Shown: positions 22,345 to 29,617 of the stretch, piece by piece
Layout: every line of letters starts with the position of its first letter
Numbering within the stretch: the stretch's first letter is position 1
IMG/VR virus record: IMGVR_UViG_3300030107_007026
Span: 3,678 to 39,754 of that record
DNA from: a virus
Direction: 5' to 3' (one strand)
DNA length: 36,077 nucleotides
Position numbers and translations under genes: made by a program
The notes under the pieces: model-generated
The model's input: only the letters and a program-made list of their open reading frames with translations
What the model was told of the DNA's origin: nothing
Databases searched by the model: none

Positions 22345-22955
22345 AGGTGCTGGTAGCCTGCGAATTCTCTGGGGTTGTACGTGATGCCTTTGAGACTCAG
22401 GGCCATGATGCTTGGAGTTGTGACTTGCTTGCAGCCAAGGGCAAGCATATCAAGGGAGACATTCGGGATGTACTGCATGAGCAGCACCCTTGGGACTTGA
22501 TGATATGCCACCCCCCCTGCACTCACTTGGCAGTCTCTGGGGCAAGATGGTTCAAGGACAAGCTCAAGGAACAGGCAGAAGCCTTGGAGTTTGTCCAGTT
22601 TCTTCTGGATGCTTCAGTGCCTCGCATTGCGCTGGAAAACCCAGTGAGCATTATCAGCTCAAGAATCCGTAAGCCTGACCAGATTATCCAGCCTTGGATG
22701 TTTGGTCACAATGCCAGCAAGGCTACCTGCCTCTGGCTTAAAAACCTGCCTCCATTGGAGCAATCCAATGTTGTGGAGCCTGACCGTTATGTCAATGGGA
22801 AGGCTCGTTATGCCAACCAGACTGACACAGGGCAAAACAGGCTTACCCCATCTGACGATAGATGGGCGAAGCGCTCTGAAACCTATGATGGGATTGCTGC
22901 AGCAATGGCTACCCAATGGGGCACACTTAACTTAGATATTTCAAAAGAGGAGTAA
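22341..22955 (+). CDS. Short cytosine-C5-methyltransferase-like protein, 204 aa
   Basis: Motifs of the DNA C5-methyltransferase family are present: VACEFSGVVRDAFETQGHDA (degenerate motif I, residues 5-24), CHPPCTHLAVSG with the catalytic-type PPC (C60), and ALENP (98-101, motif VI form). The protein then goes KATCLWLKNLPPL and ends without the target-recognition domain of full-size enzymes, at about two thirds of their size. Such short forms are known in phages; the modification they make is uncertain to me. ATG 22341 is preferred to ATG 22335 because it overlaps the leader stop. The gene lacks the GAGCTC words frequent elsewhere, suggesting separate acquisition. Confidence 0.75.
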   Translation: MKVLVACEFSGVVRDAFETQGHDAWSCDLLAAKGKHIKGDIRDVLHEQHPWDLMICHPPCTHLAVSGARWFKDKLKEQAEALEFVQFLLDASVPRIALENPVSIISSRIRKPDQIIQPWMFGHNASKATCLWLKNLPPLEQSNVVEPDRYVNGKARYANQTDTGQNRLTPSDDRWAKRSETYDGIAAAMATQWGTLNLDISKEE

Positions 22956-22959
22956 TTAA

Positions 22960-23196
22960 ATGGATGTTAGAGAAATAGCGGCAAAAGTAGCCAAAGAGCA
23001 AAATACGGAAGCCTACGATAAAGCAGATATTTTGAGGCGAGTCGAATTCCAGATGGCTCGATTTGATGCAAAGGATTTTGTTTATCACGTAGCAGGGCTC
23101 TCGTCTACCAATGCAGGAGAAACGCTTAAAGAACTCATTATTAAGGCGCAGGTAATCAAGCGGCTTTATGATAAAGGAGATGCAGATGAACGGTAA
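22960..23196 (+). CDS. Small helical protein, 78 aa, unknown
   Basis: It has a very good AGAGGAG site and begins four bases after the methyltransferase-like stop. The product (MDVREIAAKVAKEQNTEAYD... RLYDKGDADER) is charged and helical, without cysteines or membrane segments. It belongs to a run of small overlapping plus-strand genes. No family is recognised. Anti-defence or regulatory roles are common for such genes in phages, but nothing here proves either. Confidence 0.7.
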   Translation: MDVREIAAKVAKEQNTEAYDKADILRRVEFQMARFDAKDFVYHVAGLSSTNAGETLKELIIKAQVIKRLYDKGDADER

Positions 23197-23353
23197 AAGA
23201 TTAGAAATCATAGTAGTTCTGGATCTGGATGACGATGCAGATGTTGAAGAATTGATAACCGAATTTAATGACAATGAAGTCGATTATTCCTTTACGCACG
23301 ATTGGATTTTGGGCTCACACATAAAAGACTACATTACAAAGGAAGGATCATGA
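23186..23353 (+). CDS. Small acidic protein, 55 aa, unknown
   Basis: The ATG at 23186 lies seven bases after AAAGGAG and is preferred to ATGs at 23168 and 23180. It overlaps the stop of the gene before by 11 nt. The product has a beta strand then an acidic stretch (RLEIIVVLDLDDDADVEELI), resembling a small alpha/beta fold of the ferredoxin-like sort, perhaps a DNA-mimic or binding protein. Function is unknown. Confidence 0.65.
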   Translation: MNGKRLEIIVVLDLDDDADVEELITEFNDNEVDYSFTHDWILGSHIKDYITKEGS

Positions 23354-23610
23354 GCACACTACAAGGAAACTGGGGCATAAAACGCCTCAAGGATGTACAT
23401 AAAACCCAGCCGTTTAGAAAAGTGCTGGGCCCAAGCGGAGTGCTAGAAGAAGATCTCTGGGTCAAGGAAGAATTTGATGAGAAGCGAGATAAGTATCTCT
23501 GCAAGCTTCATGAACCCGCTAGTCCTTTTGAGGAGACGGTTTCTGCTTTTTATTCACCACGATTCGCGGTTTACGTAGAAGAGGAGTACCAAGATGGAAC
23601 CCATTACTAA
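23350..23610 (+). CDS. Small protein, 86 aa, unknown
   Basis: The ATG at 23350 overlaps the previous stop (ATGA) and has GGAAGGA just upstream, so the longer start at 23302 is unlikely. The product begins MSTLQGNWGIKRLKDVHKTQ and has an acidic middle (LEEDLWVKEEFDEKRDKY) and an aromatic beta-like C-terminus (AFYSPRFAVYVEEEYQDG). No motif is recognised. It is coupled with its neighbours on both sides. Confidence 0.65.
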   Translation: MSTLQGNWGIKRLKDVHKTQPFRKVLGPSGVLEEDLWVKEEFDEKRDKYLCKLHEPASPFEETVSAFYSPRFAVYVEEEYQDGTHY

Positions 23611-23797
23611 AATCATTGAGATCGTCACTGCCCGTAAAAAAATCCAAGAGGGGGGTAAGTACCCGATTGGCAAAAAAAGCCAATCGGAGCAGATCCTGGA
23701 GGCTTACCACAAACAAGATCGAGATGATCAACTACATGCAGTGATCATCTCTCTACTGCAGGAGAGCTGGCGTGCAGATAAGGCGAAAAATGGATAG
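23594..23797 (+). CDS. Small basic protein, 67 aa, unknown
   Basis: It begins inside the end of the previous gene with GAGGAG upstream. The sequence (MEPITKIIEIVTARKKIQEG..., KKSQSEQILEAYHKQDRDDQ) is helical and basic at first and charged later. It ends eight bases inside the zinc-ribbon ORF. No family is recognised. Tight overlaps show it is part of one message with the other small genes. Confidence 0.65.
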   Translation: MEPITKIIEIVTARKKIQEGGKYPIGKKSQSEQILEAYHKQDRDDQLHAVIISLLQESWRADKAKNG

Positions 23798-23921
23798 GGC
23801 TTGCCCTGCTTGTAATTCCCAGCGTTACGAAGAGCTGGGAACCCTTGGCACGGTGACCCATTACCGCTGCCGTCATTGCGGAACGCATTTCCAAAAGGTG
23901 GCTCATGGAAGAAAGACCTAA
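23790..23921 (+). CDS. Small zinc-ribbon protein, 43 aa
   Basis: Two CxxC pairs are visible: CPAC (residues 5-8) and CRHC (27-30), separated by 18 residues, with THFQK after the second. This is a treble-clef or ribbon-like zinc site. The ORF overlaps the end of the 67-aa gene and the start of the 87-aa gene, so it accounts for the space between them. The context is unlike the other zinc ribbon at 11475-11624, and the two proteins are not obviously related. It may be a small regulator. Confidence 0.7.
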   Translation: MDRACPACNSQRYEELGTLGTVTHYRCRHCGTHFQKVAHGRKT

Positions 23922-24168
23922 GTATATTTCCGAAAAAATTGGTTTTCTAGGCCAATTCGCATCGGCTATCGATGATTTTACTACGCATAAGCAAATCGTG
24001 AGTAGTAAAAAAGTCAAAAAAATTACCGGCCCCAGCGATCACATAGAGGCAATAGAGCGCTATCTAAGTGACGGGGGGAAGGTTACCAGACTAGGGCCTG
24101 CTTATGCAGAGGAGCCCATAACCTACAACACATTCGCGTCAATGCGAGAAAGTAGTTACAATGAATAG
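23905..24168 (+). CDS. Small protein, 87 aa, unknown
   Basis: It starts at an ATG preceded by AAAAGG inside the zinc-ribbon ORF. The product (MEERPKYISEKIGFLGQFAS... ITYNTFASMRESSYNE) is mixed, with a basic patch SSKKVKKITG. There is no signal or membrane segment and no motif that I recognise. It overlaps the following gene by eight bases. Confidence 0.65.
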   Translation: MEERPKYISEKIGFLGQFASAIDDFTTHKQIVSSKKVKKITGPSDHIEAIERYLSDGGKVTRLGPAYAEEPITYNTFASMRESSYNE

Positions 24169-24487
24169 CCTAATAGAGAGAGGTGATCACATAAAATTTG
24201 TCTTTGAGCTCTATAAAGTGGAGCTGGAGAAAATACGAAAAAAAGAGATGAGTTGCGAAATGGAGCACGAGGTTTATGACCAAGCTCTTGATCGAGCTCT
24301 GCACCAATGGGGGATTTTTGAATCTGGGATGGGGCTATGTTCGGAGCCGTGTACAAGAGAGATGGCAGAAAGATATGGGGATCTCCAAAAGCAATATGAA
24401 GAGCTGGGGAAAGAAAAGGAGAAGCTCAACATGATGCTCAATAAGAGCATGGCGAACGCTGGGAGTCTTGTTAAGGAATCGGTCTAA
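24161..24487 (+). CDS. Coiled-coil protein, 108 aa, unknown
   Basis: The last gene before the terminator. It starts MNSLIERGDHIKFVFELYKV and has helical segments with ELEKIRKKEMSCEMEHEVYD, then a pair of cysteines (LCSEPC). A C-terminal coiled coil follows (RYGDLQKQYEELGKEKEKLN). The start overlaps the previous gene and the stop is about 35 bases before the hairpin terminator, so it closes the accessory operon. No family is recognised. Confidence 0.65.
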   Translation: MNSLIERGDHIKFVFELYKVELEKIRKKEMSCEMEHEVYDQALDRALHQWGIFESGMGLCSEPCTREMAERYGDLQKQYEELGKEKEKLNMMLNKSMANAGSLVKESV

Positions 24488-24498
24488 ATCTGGACTTA

Positions 24499-24517
24499 GT
24501 TTAGACTTTGTCTAAAC
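24499..24517 (+). repeat. 8-bp perfect inverted repeat ahead of the terminator
   Basis: GTTTAGAC and GTCTAAAC are separated by TTT. A partial copy, GTCTAAA, overlaps the end of the 108-aa gene at 24482-24488. It may be a protein site or an extra RNA hairpin. Confidence 0.6.
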
Positions 24518-24521
24518 ATAG

Positions 24522-24557
24522 AGCCTCATTGCCTTTGGGTGATGGGGCTTTTTTTTT
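24522..24557 (+). terminator. Rho-independent terminator of the accessory operon
   Basis: AGCCTCATTGCC (24522-24533) pairs with GGGTGATGGGGCT (24537-24549) over twelve pairs, with some GU pairs and a TTT(G) loop. Nine T residues follow directly. It sits after the 108-aa gene and before the next plus-strand gene. Confidence 0.9.
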
Positions 24558-24569
24558 ACATGGAGTAAT

Positions 24570-24896
24570 ATGAAGAAATTAATCTTGGCCCTGCTATTAG
24601 CAGCACCAACCTGCCAGCCTGGATATTCTCACCAAATCGACTCGCTGGATTACCCTAGTCCATTCCTCATGGAGTGGATACACAACTGCAGCGAAGAACT
24701 AAAAATGCAGTACTACATGAAAGGGTATCCACCTCCCATTGCCGAACGATCTGCGATCTACAACTGCGCTTGTGTGATTGATCAACTGCGAAGCAAATAT
24801 TCCCAAAATATACTAATGGGGATGAGTCAAGAGGAGAGACGAGATGCCAGCGAGGAAGCGACTTTGAAGTGTTTGGGTTCGGGGAAAGTAAGTTGA
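24570..24896 (+). CDS. Secreted or periplasmic cysteine-containing protein, 108 aa
   Basis: The N-terminus MKKLILALLLAAPTC is a signal peptide (two lysines then a hydrophobic core). C15 could be a lipid attachment site, though the preceding residues are a poor lipobox. The mature part has several more cysteines, including a C-A-C in IYNCACVIDQL, and a helix-rich end. GGAG lies ten bases upstream of the ATG. It begins 12 bases after the terminator and so probably has its own promoter. A protein exported from the lysogen, for example in superinfection exclusion, is plausible but not shown. Confidence 0.7.
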   Translation: MKKLILALLLAAPTCQPGYSHQIDSLDYPSPFLMEWIHNCSEELKMQYYMKGYPPPIAERSAIYNCACVIDQLRSKYSQNILMGMSQEERRDASEEATLKCLGSGKVS

Positions 24897-24971
24897 TTGG
24901 TTCCCGTTTTACGGGACGGGAACAATTACGGGAAGGAATTCTGGAGGCTAGTGTTTATCATACGGGGCTTG

Positions 24972-25012
24972 GGATTTGGAATCCGCTGCTCTACCAACTG
25001 AGCTACTGGCCT
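24972..25012 (-). other. attP core: first 41 nt of a tRNA-Trp(CCA) gene
   Basis: On the minus strand the sequence starts with AGGCCAG (acceptor), TA, GCTC and GAGC (D stem with loop AGTTGGTA), then GCGGA, the loop TTCCAAA with anticodon CCA, and TCC. After nt 41 the pairing of the anticodon stem fails (C where G is needed), and no T-arm follows. It is thus the 5' part of a tRNA-Trp gene, not a working tRNA. Some marine podoviruses carry a similar 5' tRNA piece near the integrase as the attachment site. Confidence 0.82.
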
Positions 25013-25024
25013 AATGCACGGTAA

Positions 25025-25050
25025 TTATTCACTAATTCTCTAGTGAATAA
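25025..25050. repeat. 10-bp perfect inverted repeat beside the attP core
   Basis: TTATTCACTA and TAGTGAATAA flank six bases. It lies upstream of the tRNA half in the tRNA's own direction. It could be an accessory-factor site or the end signal of converging transcripts. A partial direct copy, TTATTCACTT, lies near 25115. Confidence 0.7.
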
Positions 25051-25113
25051 CTTTTCAAAAAACGGGAATTTAGTTTAGTTTAACGGGAAGAAAAACGGGA
25101 AGTTTTTACCGTT

Positions 25114-27249
25114 TTATTCACTTAATAAACTTTGAGACAATGCCCGTCCAGCTCCCATGCGCTCTGCTCTGCCCTGGTTATAGTACCTGCGCATTTGTTG
25201 AGCCAACTCAACATCATTAAGCAGGCCCAAAGTATTGTCAAGGCCACTCCCGTAAAACTGGGGGCCAAACGCTTCGGCAATTTTACTCGCTTCCCTGGTC
25301 TGCATCACGTTGGATAGGTCTTTTATTTTTCCAAGAAAATTTGTTCCTTGAATTGCCTCGTCGAGTGGGGAGGGATCAACTAAATTATCTGCAGCCATCC
25401 TCTGCGCTTGTCCCGTGTTGCGTGTCGCGTCACCAATCACACTAATATAAGACTTCGATCTGCGAGCCTCCACGAGCACACTTTCCCAGTACTCTGCGAA
25501 TTGCTCTGGCGAATCGAAAAGCACCTCGATCCTCTCTTTTAGGCTCTTTTTGTCTATGTATCGTGCTACGTTCCCCTTCGTTGCACTATCGCTTATGCGT
25601 GGATCTAGATAGGCATGAAACTCGCGTACAAACCCTGCACGATATGCGTCCTTCTCAACATCATTGAGATTATTAAAATCGTCGCGCATGATTTCTGGGC
25701 GAGCTCGATAGAAATCTTTTTTTGCTTGAACTGCCACTTCTTCAAGCCGTCGAGAGTCAAAGCCTTGGCTTCTTAGATTTCCATATTCGGGTACTGCAGT
25801 ATCTGCTTGCTCCATGATCCTGCGTCGATATGTCCCTAGGCTTTCTGCTTCATCGGTATCCCCAGCTCGTAAGGCTTTACGTTCCTCTCCAGACAACCCT
25901 CTACGTGCCGTCTCAACCATCCGTAAATTCATGTTACCGTCAAAAGCTCCAGGATCTGGATTCCCTCTTCTATTCGTTTCCCTCGTGCGTGCCGCTTGAT
26001 AATAATCTGCCATACGGGGATCTGCATTGAGCAGCTCCCGTAGCTCTGGATTAAGCCTCTCTGGCAGACCTACATCCATGATCTTTTGGTACTCTGGATT
26101 GAGCTGCTCCTTACGCATTGCAGCCTGCTCCCTGGCGAATACTTCTGGGTCTTTACCTGCCGTTAAGGATTCCTCCAAACGCCTTTGCATCCTAGGGCCC
26201 TGCTGGAGCTGCCTGCCTTCTAACGCCTTTTGTGCGATATCCGCTTGCTCGCCAGGAGTGCTATATAAGGTTTTGGCAAATCGTTGCGTGTTCACTCCTC
26301 CGATATCGACGGGCAATACGTCATCTGCCCCAGCGGCTGCAGCTTGCCTGCGAGCCTCTGCTCGTGCCATGTCCGGTGTGATTCGATCTGCACTTAGGGA
26401 ATCACCGAATTTGGAGAGCCCTTGATAGAAGGGATCGTATTCCCCTTTGTTGAGCATCGAGTTAGTGGGGAGCTGCGGGGGCATGTTGGCCCCTCCAGCT
26501 CCTTGCGCTTGAGCCATTAAATCTGGAGCCACCTTTCTGCCAATCGCGCCTCCTGCCCTCATCACTCCCTCTACTGCTGGCCCCATGATCGGAGCCAGAG
26601 CCGTGGTGAGGATCGTGTCTTGTGTAGCGTTCTTGGCTACATCCCCATCACCTTGATTCGCATAATATAAGGAACTAGTGGCTGGAGTAACCGTAGCCGC
26701 TTCTCCTGCTCTGCGAGCAACATTCCCAACGAACTGCCCTTTTTGCGGGTTGAATATCGGAGCTGCTTTACTTACGAGCTGCCCCTCTTGCATTCCCGTT
26801 TTAAGCATCCCCGTGGCTTGAGCCAAAGCGCTCTGCCCTGGCAAGACCTCCTGCATCGTGTCCCGCTCTGCGCGAATATCTCCACGGATGTTTTCAAGAT
26901 CTCTGCTACGGAGCTGCCCATCTTCCACACTCAATCCAGAGCTCCCCAAGCGTGCAGCCATACCAGCAAGCCCTGGTGCAGTATCGCTGCCCATCATTCT
27001 TATCAATGCTTCCATTGGCTCCGCAAAGCCAAGCGTCCGCCCATCGAGCTGCTCTCGTAAAGTACCAACGGCTCGATCCAGGAATGATTTGTCTGGGCGA
27101 GTCATCTGGCTCTCGATACGAGAACGCACTGCTTTCTCGAATTGCTCCCTCGTGTAGTTATGGTGATTGAGCTCTGCATCAATTACATCATCGGGAGCTC
27201 CTCGACTAGAGAGATAACTAAGCAGCTTGAGTAAGTCTTCGAGTGGCAT
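25114..27249 (-). CDS. Large virion (ejection-type) protein, 711 aa
   Basis: The protein is Ala/Arg/Gln/Glu-rich and mostly helical. It opens MPLEDLLKLLSYLSSRGAPD, with an early repeated-helix region and an alanine/glycine segment near the middle (ILTTALAPIMGPAVEGVMRA) that could interact with membranes. The second half is charged coiled helices with many R and E. No enzyme motif is visible. It is the last gene of the minus-strand late block, next to attP, after three other large virion-type genes. Such sets at the end of podovirus late regions are usually internal proteins ejected with DNA; this is inference. Start and upstream stop overlap (TAATG). Confidence 0.75.
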   Translation of the reverse strand: MPLEDLLKLLSYLSSRGAPDDVIDAELNHHNYTREQFEKAVRSRIESQMTRPDKSFLDRAVGTLREQLDGRTLGFAEPMEALIRMMGSDTAPGLAGMAARLGSSGLSVEDGQLRSRDLENIRGDIRAERDTMQEVLPGQSALAQATGMLKTGMQEGQLVSKAAPIFNPQKGQFVGNVARRAGEAATVTPATSSLYYANQGDGDVAKNATQDTILTTALAPIMGPAVEGVMRAGGAIGRKVAPDLMAQAQGAGGANMPPQLPTNSMLNKGEYDPFYQGLSKFGDSLSADRITPDMARAEARRQAAAAGADDVLPVDIGGVNTQRFAKTLYSTPGEQADIAQKALEGRQLQQGPRMQRRLEESLTAGKDPEVFAREQAAMRKEQLNPEYQKIMDVGLPERLNPELRELLNADPRMADYYQAARTRETNRRGNPDPGAFDGNMNLRMVETARRGLSGEERKALRAGDTDEAESLGTYRRRIMEQADTAVPEYGNLRSQGFDSRRLEEVAVQAKKDFYRARPEIMRDDFNNLNDVEKDAYRAGFVREFHAYLDPRISDSATKGNVARYIDKKSLKERIEVLFDSPEQFAEYWESVLVEARRSKSYISVIGDATRNTGQAQRMAADNLVDPSPLDEAIQGTNFLGKIKDLSNVMQTREASKIAEAFGPQFYGSGLDNTLGLLNDVELAQQMRRYYNQGRAERMGAGRALSQSLLSE

Positions 27250-28796
27250 TATTGCGCTCGTTGTCGTTGGATTTCTTGTTGCATTTGATCACGTTCAATC
27301 CACTCCAATGCTTTTGCAGAACCAGCATTGATGCCAGGGGGCAACCCAGTAGCCCCAGCTTGTCCAGCTTGCCCTCCAGGAGCTCCTTCTGGGATCAACG
27401 GAGCCAATCCAACATCGGCAGGCTTTTTCTGCGCATAGGTTGTTGCTAAGAGTGTCGCTGGGTCATAGTTCAATTTATTTGCGTTGAAGCTAAACTCATC
27501 CACCATTCTCGATCTAATCACCTCCAGGGATCTCACCATCGATTCTGCCGTCTGCACACCCAGTGTAGTTGGATCTTTTACTGCGGCCTCCAATATCCCA
27601 ACATCGGGCCCAGTAAGAGCTCCTAACTCGTAGCTGGTTTTCAAGCTCATCAACACTTCGACATATTGTGTCTGGAGCTCTGCTAAATCTTCGGGGTCAA
27701 AAATAGCATTGATTCTCCCAGAGAGATTCCCAACGCCTCCCAAGGATTTCGCTTTGGCAACAATGAGATCACTAAAATTAGTAATTAAGTTAATCCCTAG
27801 AGCACTGCCATAAATCTTGCCACTCGCTTTGGAATCGGTGACTGCTATCATGCCCTTTCGATCTGCAGCTCGCTTGTAATTGAATCCACCAGGGAGGAGC
27901 TGCCCATCGCTGCCATACCATAGATTGTCCTGCCCCTTAGTAGCCTGGAGATTATTATAGATGATTGCATTGCCAGATTGGCTCATTTTGTAATTCTCGC
28001 CTTCTGCTGGCTGCATCTGCTCCTGCATTGCAGATATGTAGTCCAGAGCTGCCTTGACGCTCTGCCCTCGCTCCAGCATGGACATAGCCGTATCTTTCAC
28101 CCTACCCGAAACATCCCACGGGGTATTGATCGTGCTCGCAAACATCTCAACATCTACGGTATTGTCTGCTTTGACTCCCCCCTTGGCATGTTCATTAACC
28201 CAATCCAAAGCGCTCTTGTAGCCTCCTGCTACATCCTCACCCGCATTACTTATGATCTCCTGCGCTACGGCTTGGGAAACGGGATCGATCCCGTTCTTTG
28301 CCATATAAGCATTGAGAGCCTCAAAGGTGCGATTCTGCGCAAGCTTATTGCGCATTTCGCCCAACTCCGCTGCCGTCTTGCCAGGGTCGAGATCCATTTG
28401 CAAAAGCAGGAGCCGCTCTTCCTCTGGTGAAAGTCCCAGGCCTTTAAGTTGCTCCATCCGCTGGGTCTTGAGCTGGGCTTGCCGTTCACGCTCCCCAGCC
28501 TCCTTGGTGCTTTGTCTTTGTGCTGCGCCCATTTCATATTGCATCTTTCGGATCTGCTGGGCTTTGTATGCATTTTCGAGCTGCTGCTTCTGCCGCTCTG
28601 CCTCCATTTGCGCTTGCTTGAGCCTTGTTTGCTGGTAGGTTCCATAGCCTTGGCCTGCGCCTTGGATCGCGTCACGTAGGTAGTCGGCTCCCGTAACGCC
28701 TTGGCTCCCAATTAATCCAATGCCAGCCCCAAATAAGGCCATTTTTGCTGGATCTTCCTGCAAAGTTGTATCGTCATCGAGTAATCCGAAAAGCAT
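27249..28796 (-). CDS. Internal virion-like protein, 515 aa
   Basis: The N-terminus has MLFGLLDDDTTLQ, similar in form to the start of the next gene upstream (MFSGLLDDAMS). A glycine-rich hydrophobic stretch (ALFGAGIGLIGSQGVTGADY) follows, and then a strong Q/K/E coiled coil (about residues 55-115). Beyond that the protein is globular, with TPWDVSGRVKDTAMSMLERG and a glycine/proline/alanine end. The amphipathic N-terminus and coiled coil suit a DNA-ejection protein. The start is directly after the stop of the 270-aa gene. No family is recognised with confidence. Confidence 0.75.
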   Translation of the reverse strand: MLFGLLDDDTTLQEDPAKMALFGAGIGLIGSQGVTGADYLRDAIQGAGQGYGTYQQTRLKQAQMEAERQKQQLENAYKAQQIRKMQYEMGAAQRQSTKEAGERERQAQLKTQRMEQLKGLGLSPEEERLLLLQMDLDPGKTAAELGEMRNKLAQNRTFEALNAYMAKNGIDPVSQAVAQEIISNAGEDVAGGYKSALDWVNEHAKGGVKADNTVDVEMFASTINTPWDVSGRVKDTAMSMLERGQSVKAALDYISAMQEQMQPAEGENYKMSQSGNAIIYNNLQATKGQDNLWYGSDGQLLPGGFNYKRAADRKGMIAVTDSKASGKIYGSALGINLITNFSDLIVAKAKSLGGVGNLSGRINAIFDPEDLAELQTQYVEVLMSLKTSYELGALTGPDVGILEAAVKDPTTLGVQTAESMVRSLEVIRSRMVDEFSFNANKLNYDPATLLATTYAQKKPADVGLAPLIPEGAPGGQAGQAGATGLPPGINAGSAKALEWIERDQMQQEIQRQRAQ

Positions 28797-29609
28797 TTAG
28801 CCCCCAAATCTGCGTCGCCAGTGGTTTTTGTACTGTGGTAAGTTTTGCATCGTGTCGCCCTTCGGCATCTTGCGTATGAGCTCTTGTATGCTTATACCTG
28901 GCACTACAGGTTGCCGAATCAATTCTTCTTCCACAAACTTTTGAGGCATCATCTCGCCACTTAGGAGCCCCTCTGGTTGTCGATACATGCCATCCATGAT
29001 TTTTACGCTTGTGCTATTGGCTCCAGGTTGTGGACTTAATTTTCTCAAGTTTCGATACTCTACCAAGCTTGGGTCATAGCGTTCTACCATATCCTGGGCT
29101 CCAGTGATTGGCCTTGGGGCCATTGCATTGGCTTCCTCAAGTATGCCCATAAGCCTAGGTCGAGGTCGAGGTCGAGCGCTGGCAGCGGGAGAATAGCCAT
29201 ATTCCGTTCCAGCATATGCCCCCATGAGCTCATTAGCTTCGGGCATCGGTGCAGATTCCTGGAAGAGAGCTGCAATGGGGGAGCTCCGCTCGCCTTGCAT
29301 ACCTGGGTAAGGCCCGCTTGGTGGTGGTGGTGCTTGCATACCTGGGTAAGGCCCACCAGCGCTAACTTGCGCATAATCCTGCGATGGCCCATCGTCTAGC
29401 AATCCTCTCAAATAATTATATCCATCTCCAATCGCGTCAATGGCATAGTCATCATATGTGCCAGGGATGTAGCCCTTCATCTCCGCACGCTCTGGCATCA
29501 TATCACTTAGGTAATCCATCCCCTCCCGCAAGTAGGGCTTCGCAGCCTTTGCCATCATATACGGTGCGCTAATCACGCTCATTGCATCATCTAATAATCC
29601 ACTAAACAT
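28797..29609 (-). CDS. Proline-rich virion-associated protein, 270 aa
   Basis: It opens MFSGLLDDAMSVISAP, like the start of its downstream neighbour, and has a second LLDD (GLLDDGPS, near residue 70). A duplicated GGPYPGMQ / SGPYPGMQ pair is encoded by two identical 22-bp stretches (29294-29315 and 29333-29354). An RPRPRPR run from a 6-bp DNA repeat follows near 29154-29178. The rest is low in regular structure. The repeated LLDD element might be a docking signal shared by these proteins. The ATG has AAGGAGG upstream, so it should be well translated. Confidence 0.7.
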   Translation of the reverse strand: MFSGLLDDAMSVISAPYMMAKAAKPYLREGMDYLSDMMPERAEMKGYIPGTYDDYAIDAIGDGYNYLRGLLDDGPSQDYAQVSAGGPYPGMQAPPPPSGPYPGMQGERSSPIAALFQESAPMPEANELMGAYAGTEYGYSPAASARPRPRPRLMGILEEANAMAPRPITGAQDMVERYDPSLVEYRNLRKLSPQPGANSTSVKIMDGMYRQPEGLLSGEMMPQKFVEEELIRQPVVPGISIQELIRKMPKGDTMQNLPQYKNHWRRRFGG

Positions 29610-29617
29610 ATTCCTCC

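Larger units (their letters stand above)
24900..25112. other. attP: attP-like region: tRNA half flanked by ACGGGAA arm repeats
   Basis: ACGGGAA occurs in the same orientation at 24916 and 24928 on one side of the tRNA-like core, and at 25062, 25083 and 25095 on the other. An inverted copy at 24901 makes an 8-bp palindrome with the one at 24916. The same word recurs in part at 15151. Short repeats on both sides of a core are the usual layout of integrase arm sites. No protein-coding frame is seen in this 217-base gap. Confidence 0.7.

Noticed and set aside
24949-25013. Complete tRNA-Trp gene
   Set aside because: Pairing of the anticodon stem breaks after nt 41, and no variable loop, T-arm or 3' acceptor strand follows on the minus strand. 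It is only a 5' half.
27978-28430. Plus-strand 150-codon frame inside the 515-aa gene
   Set aside because: It is entirely antisense to a coiled-coil gene, and its H/C/L-rich sequence is typical of a shadow.
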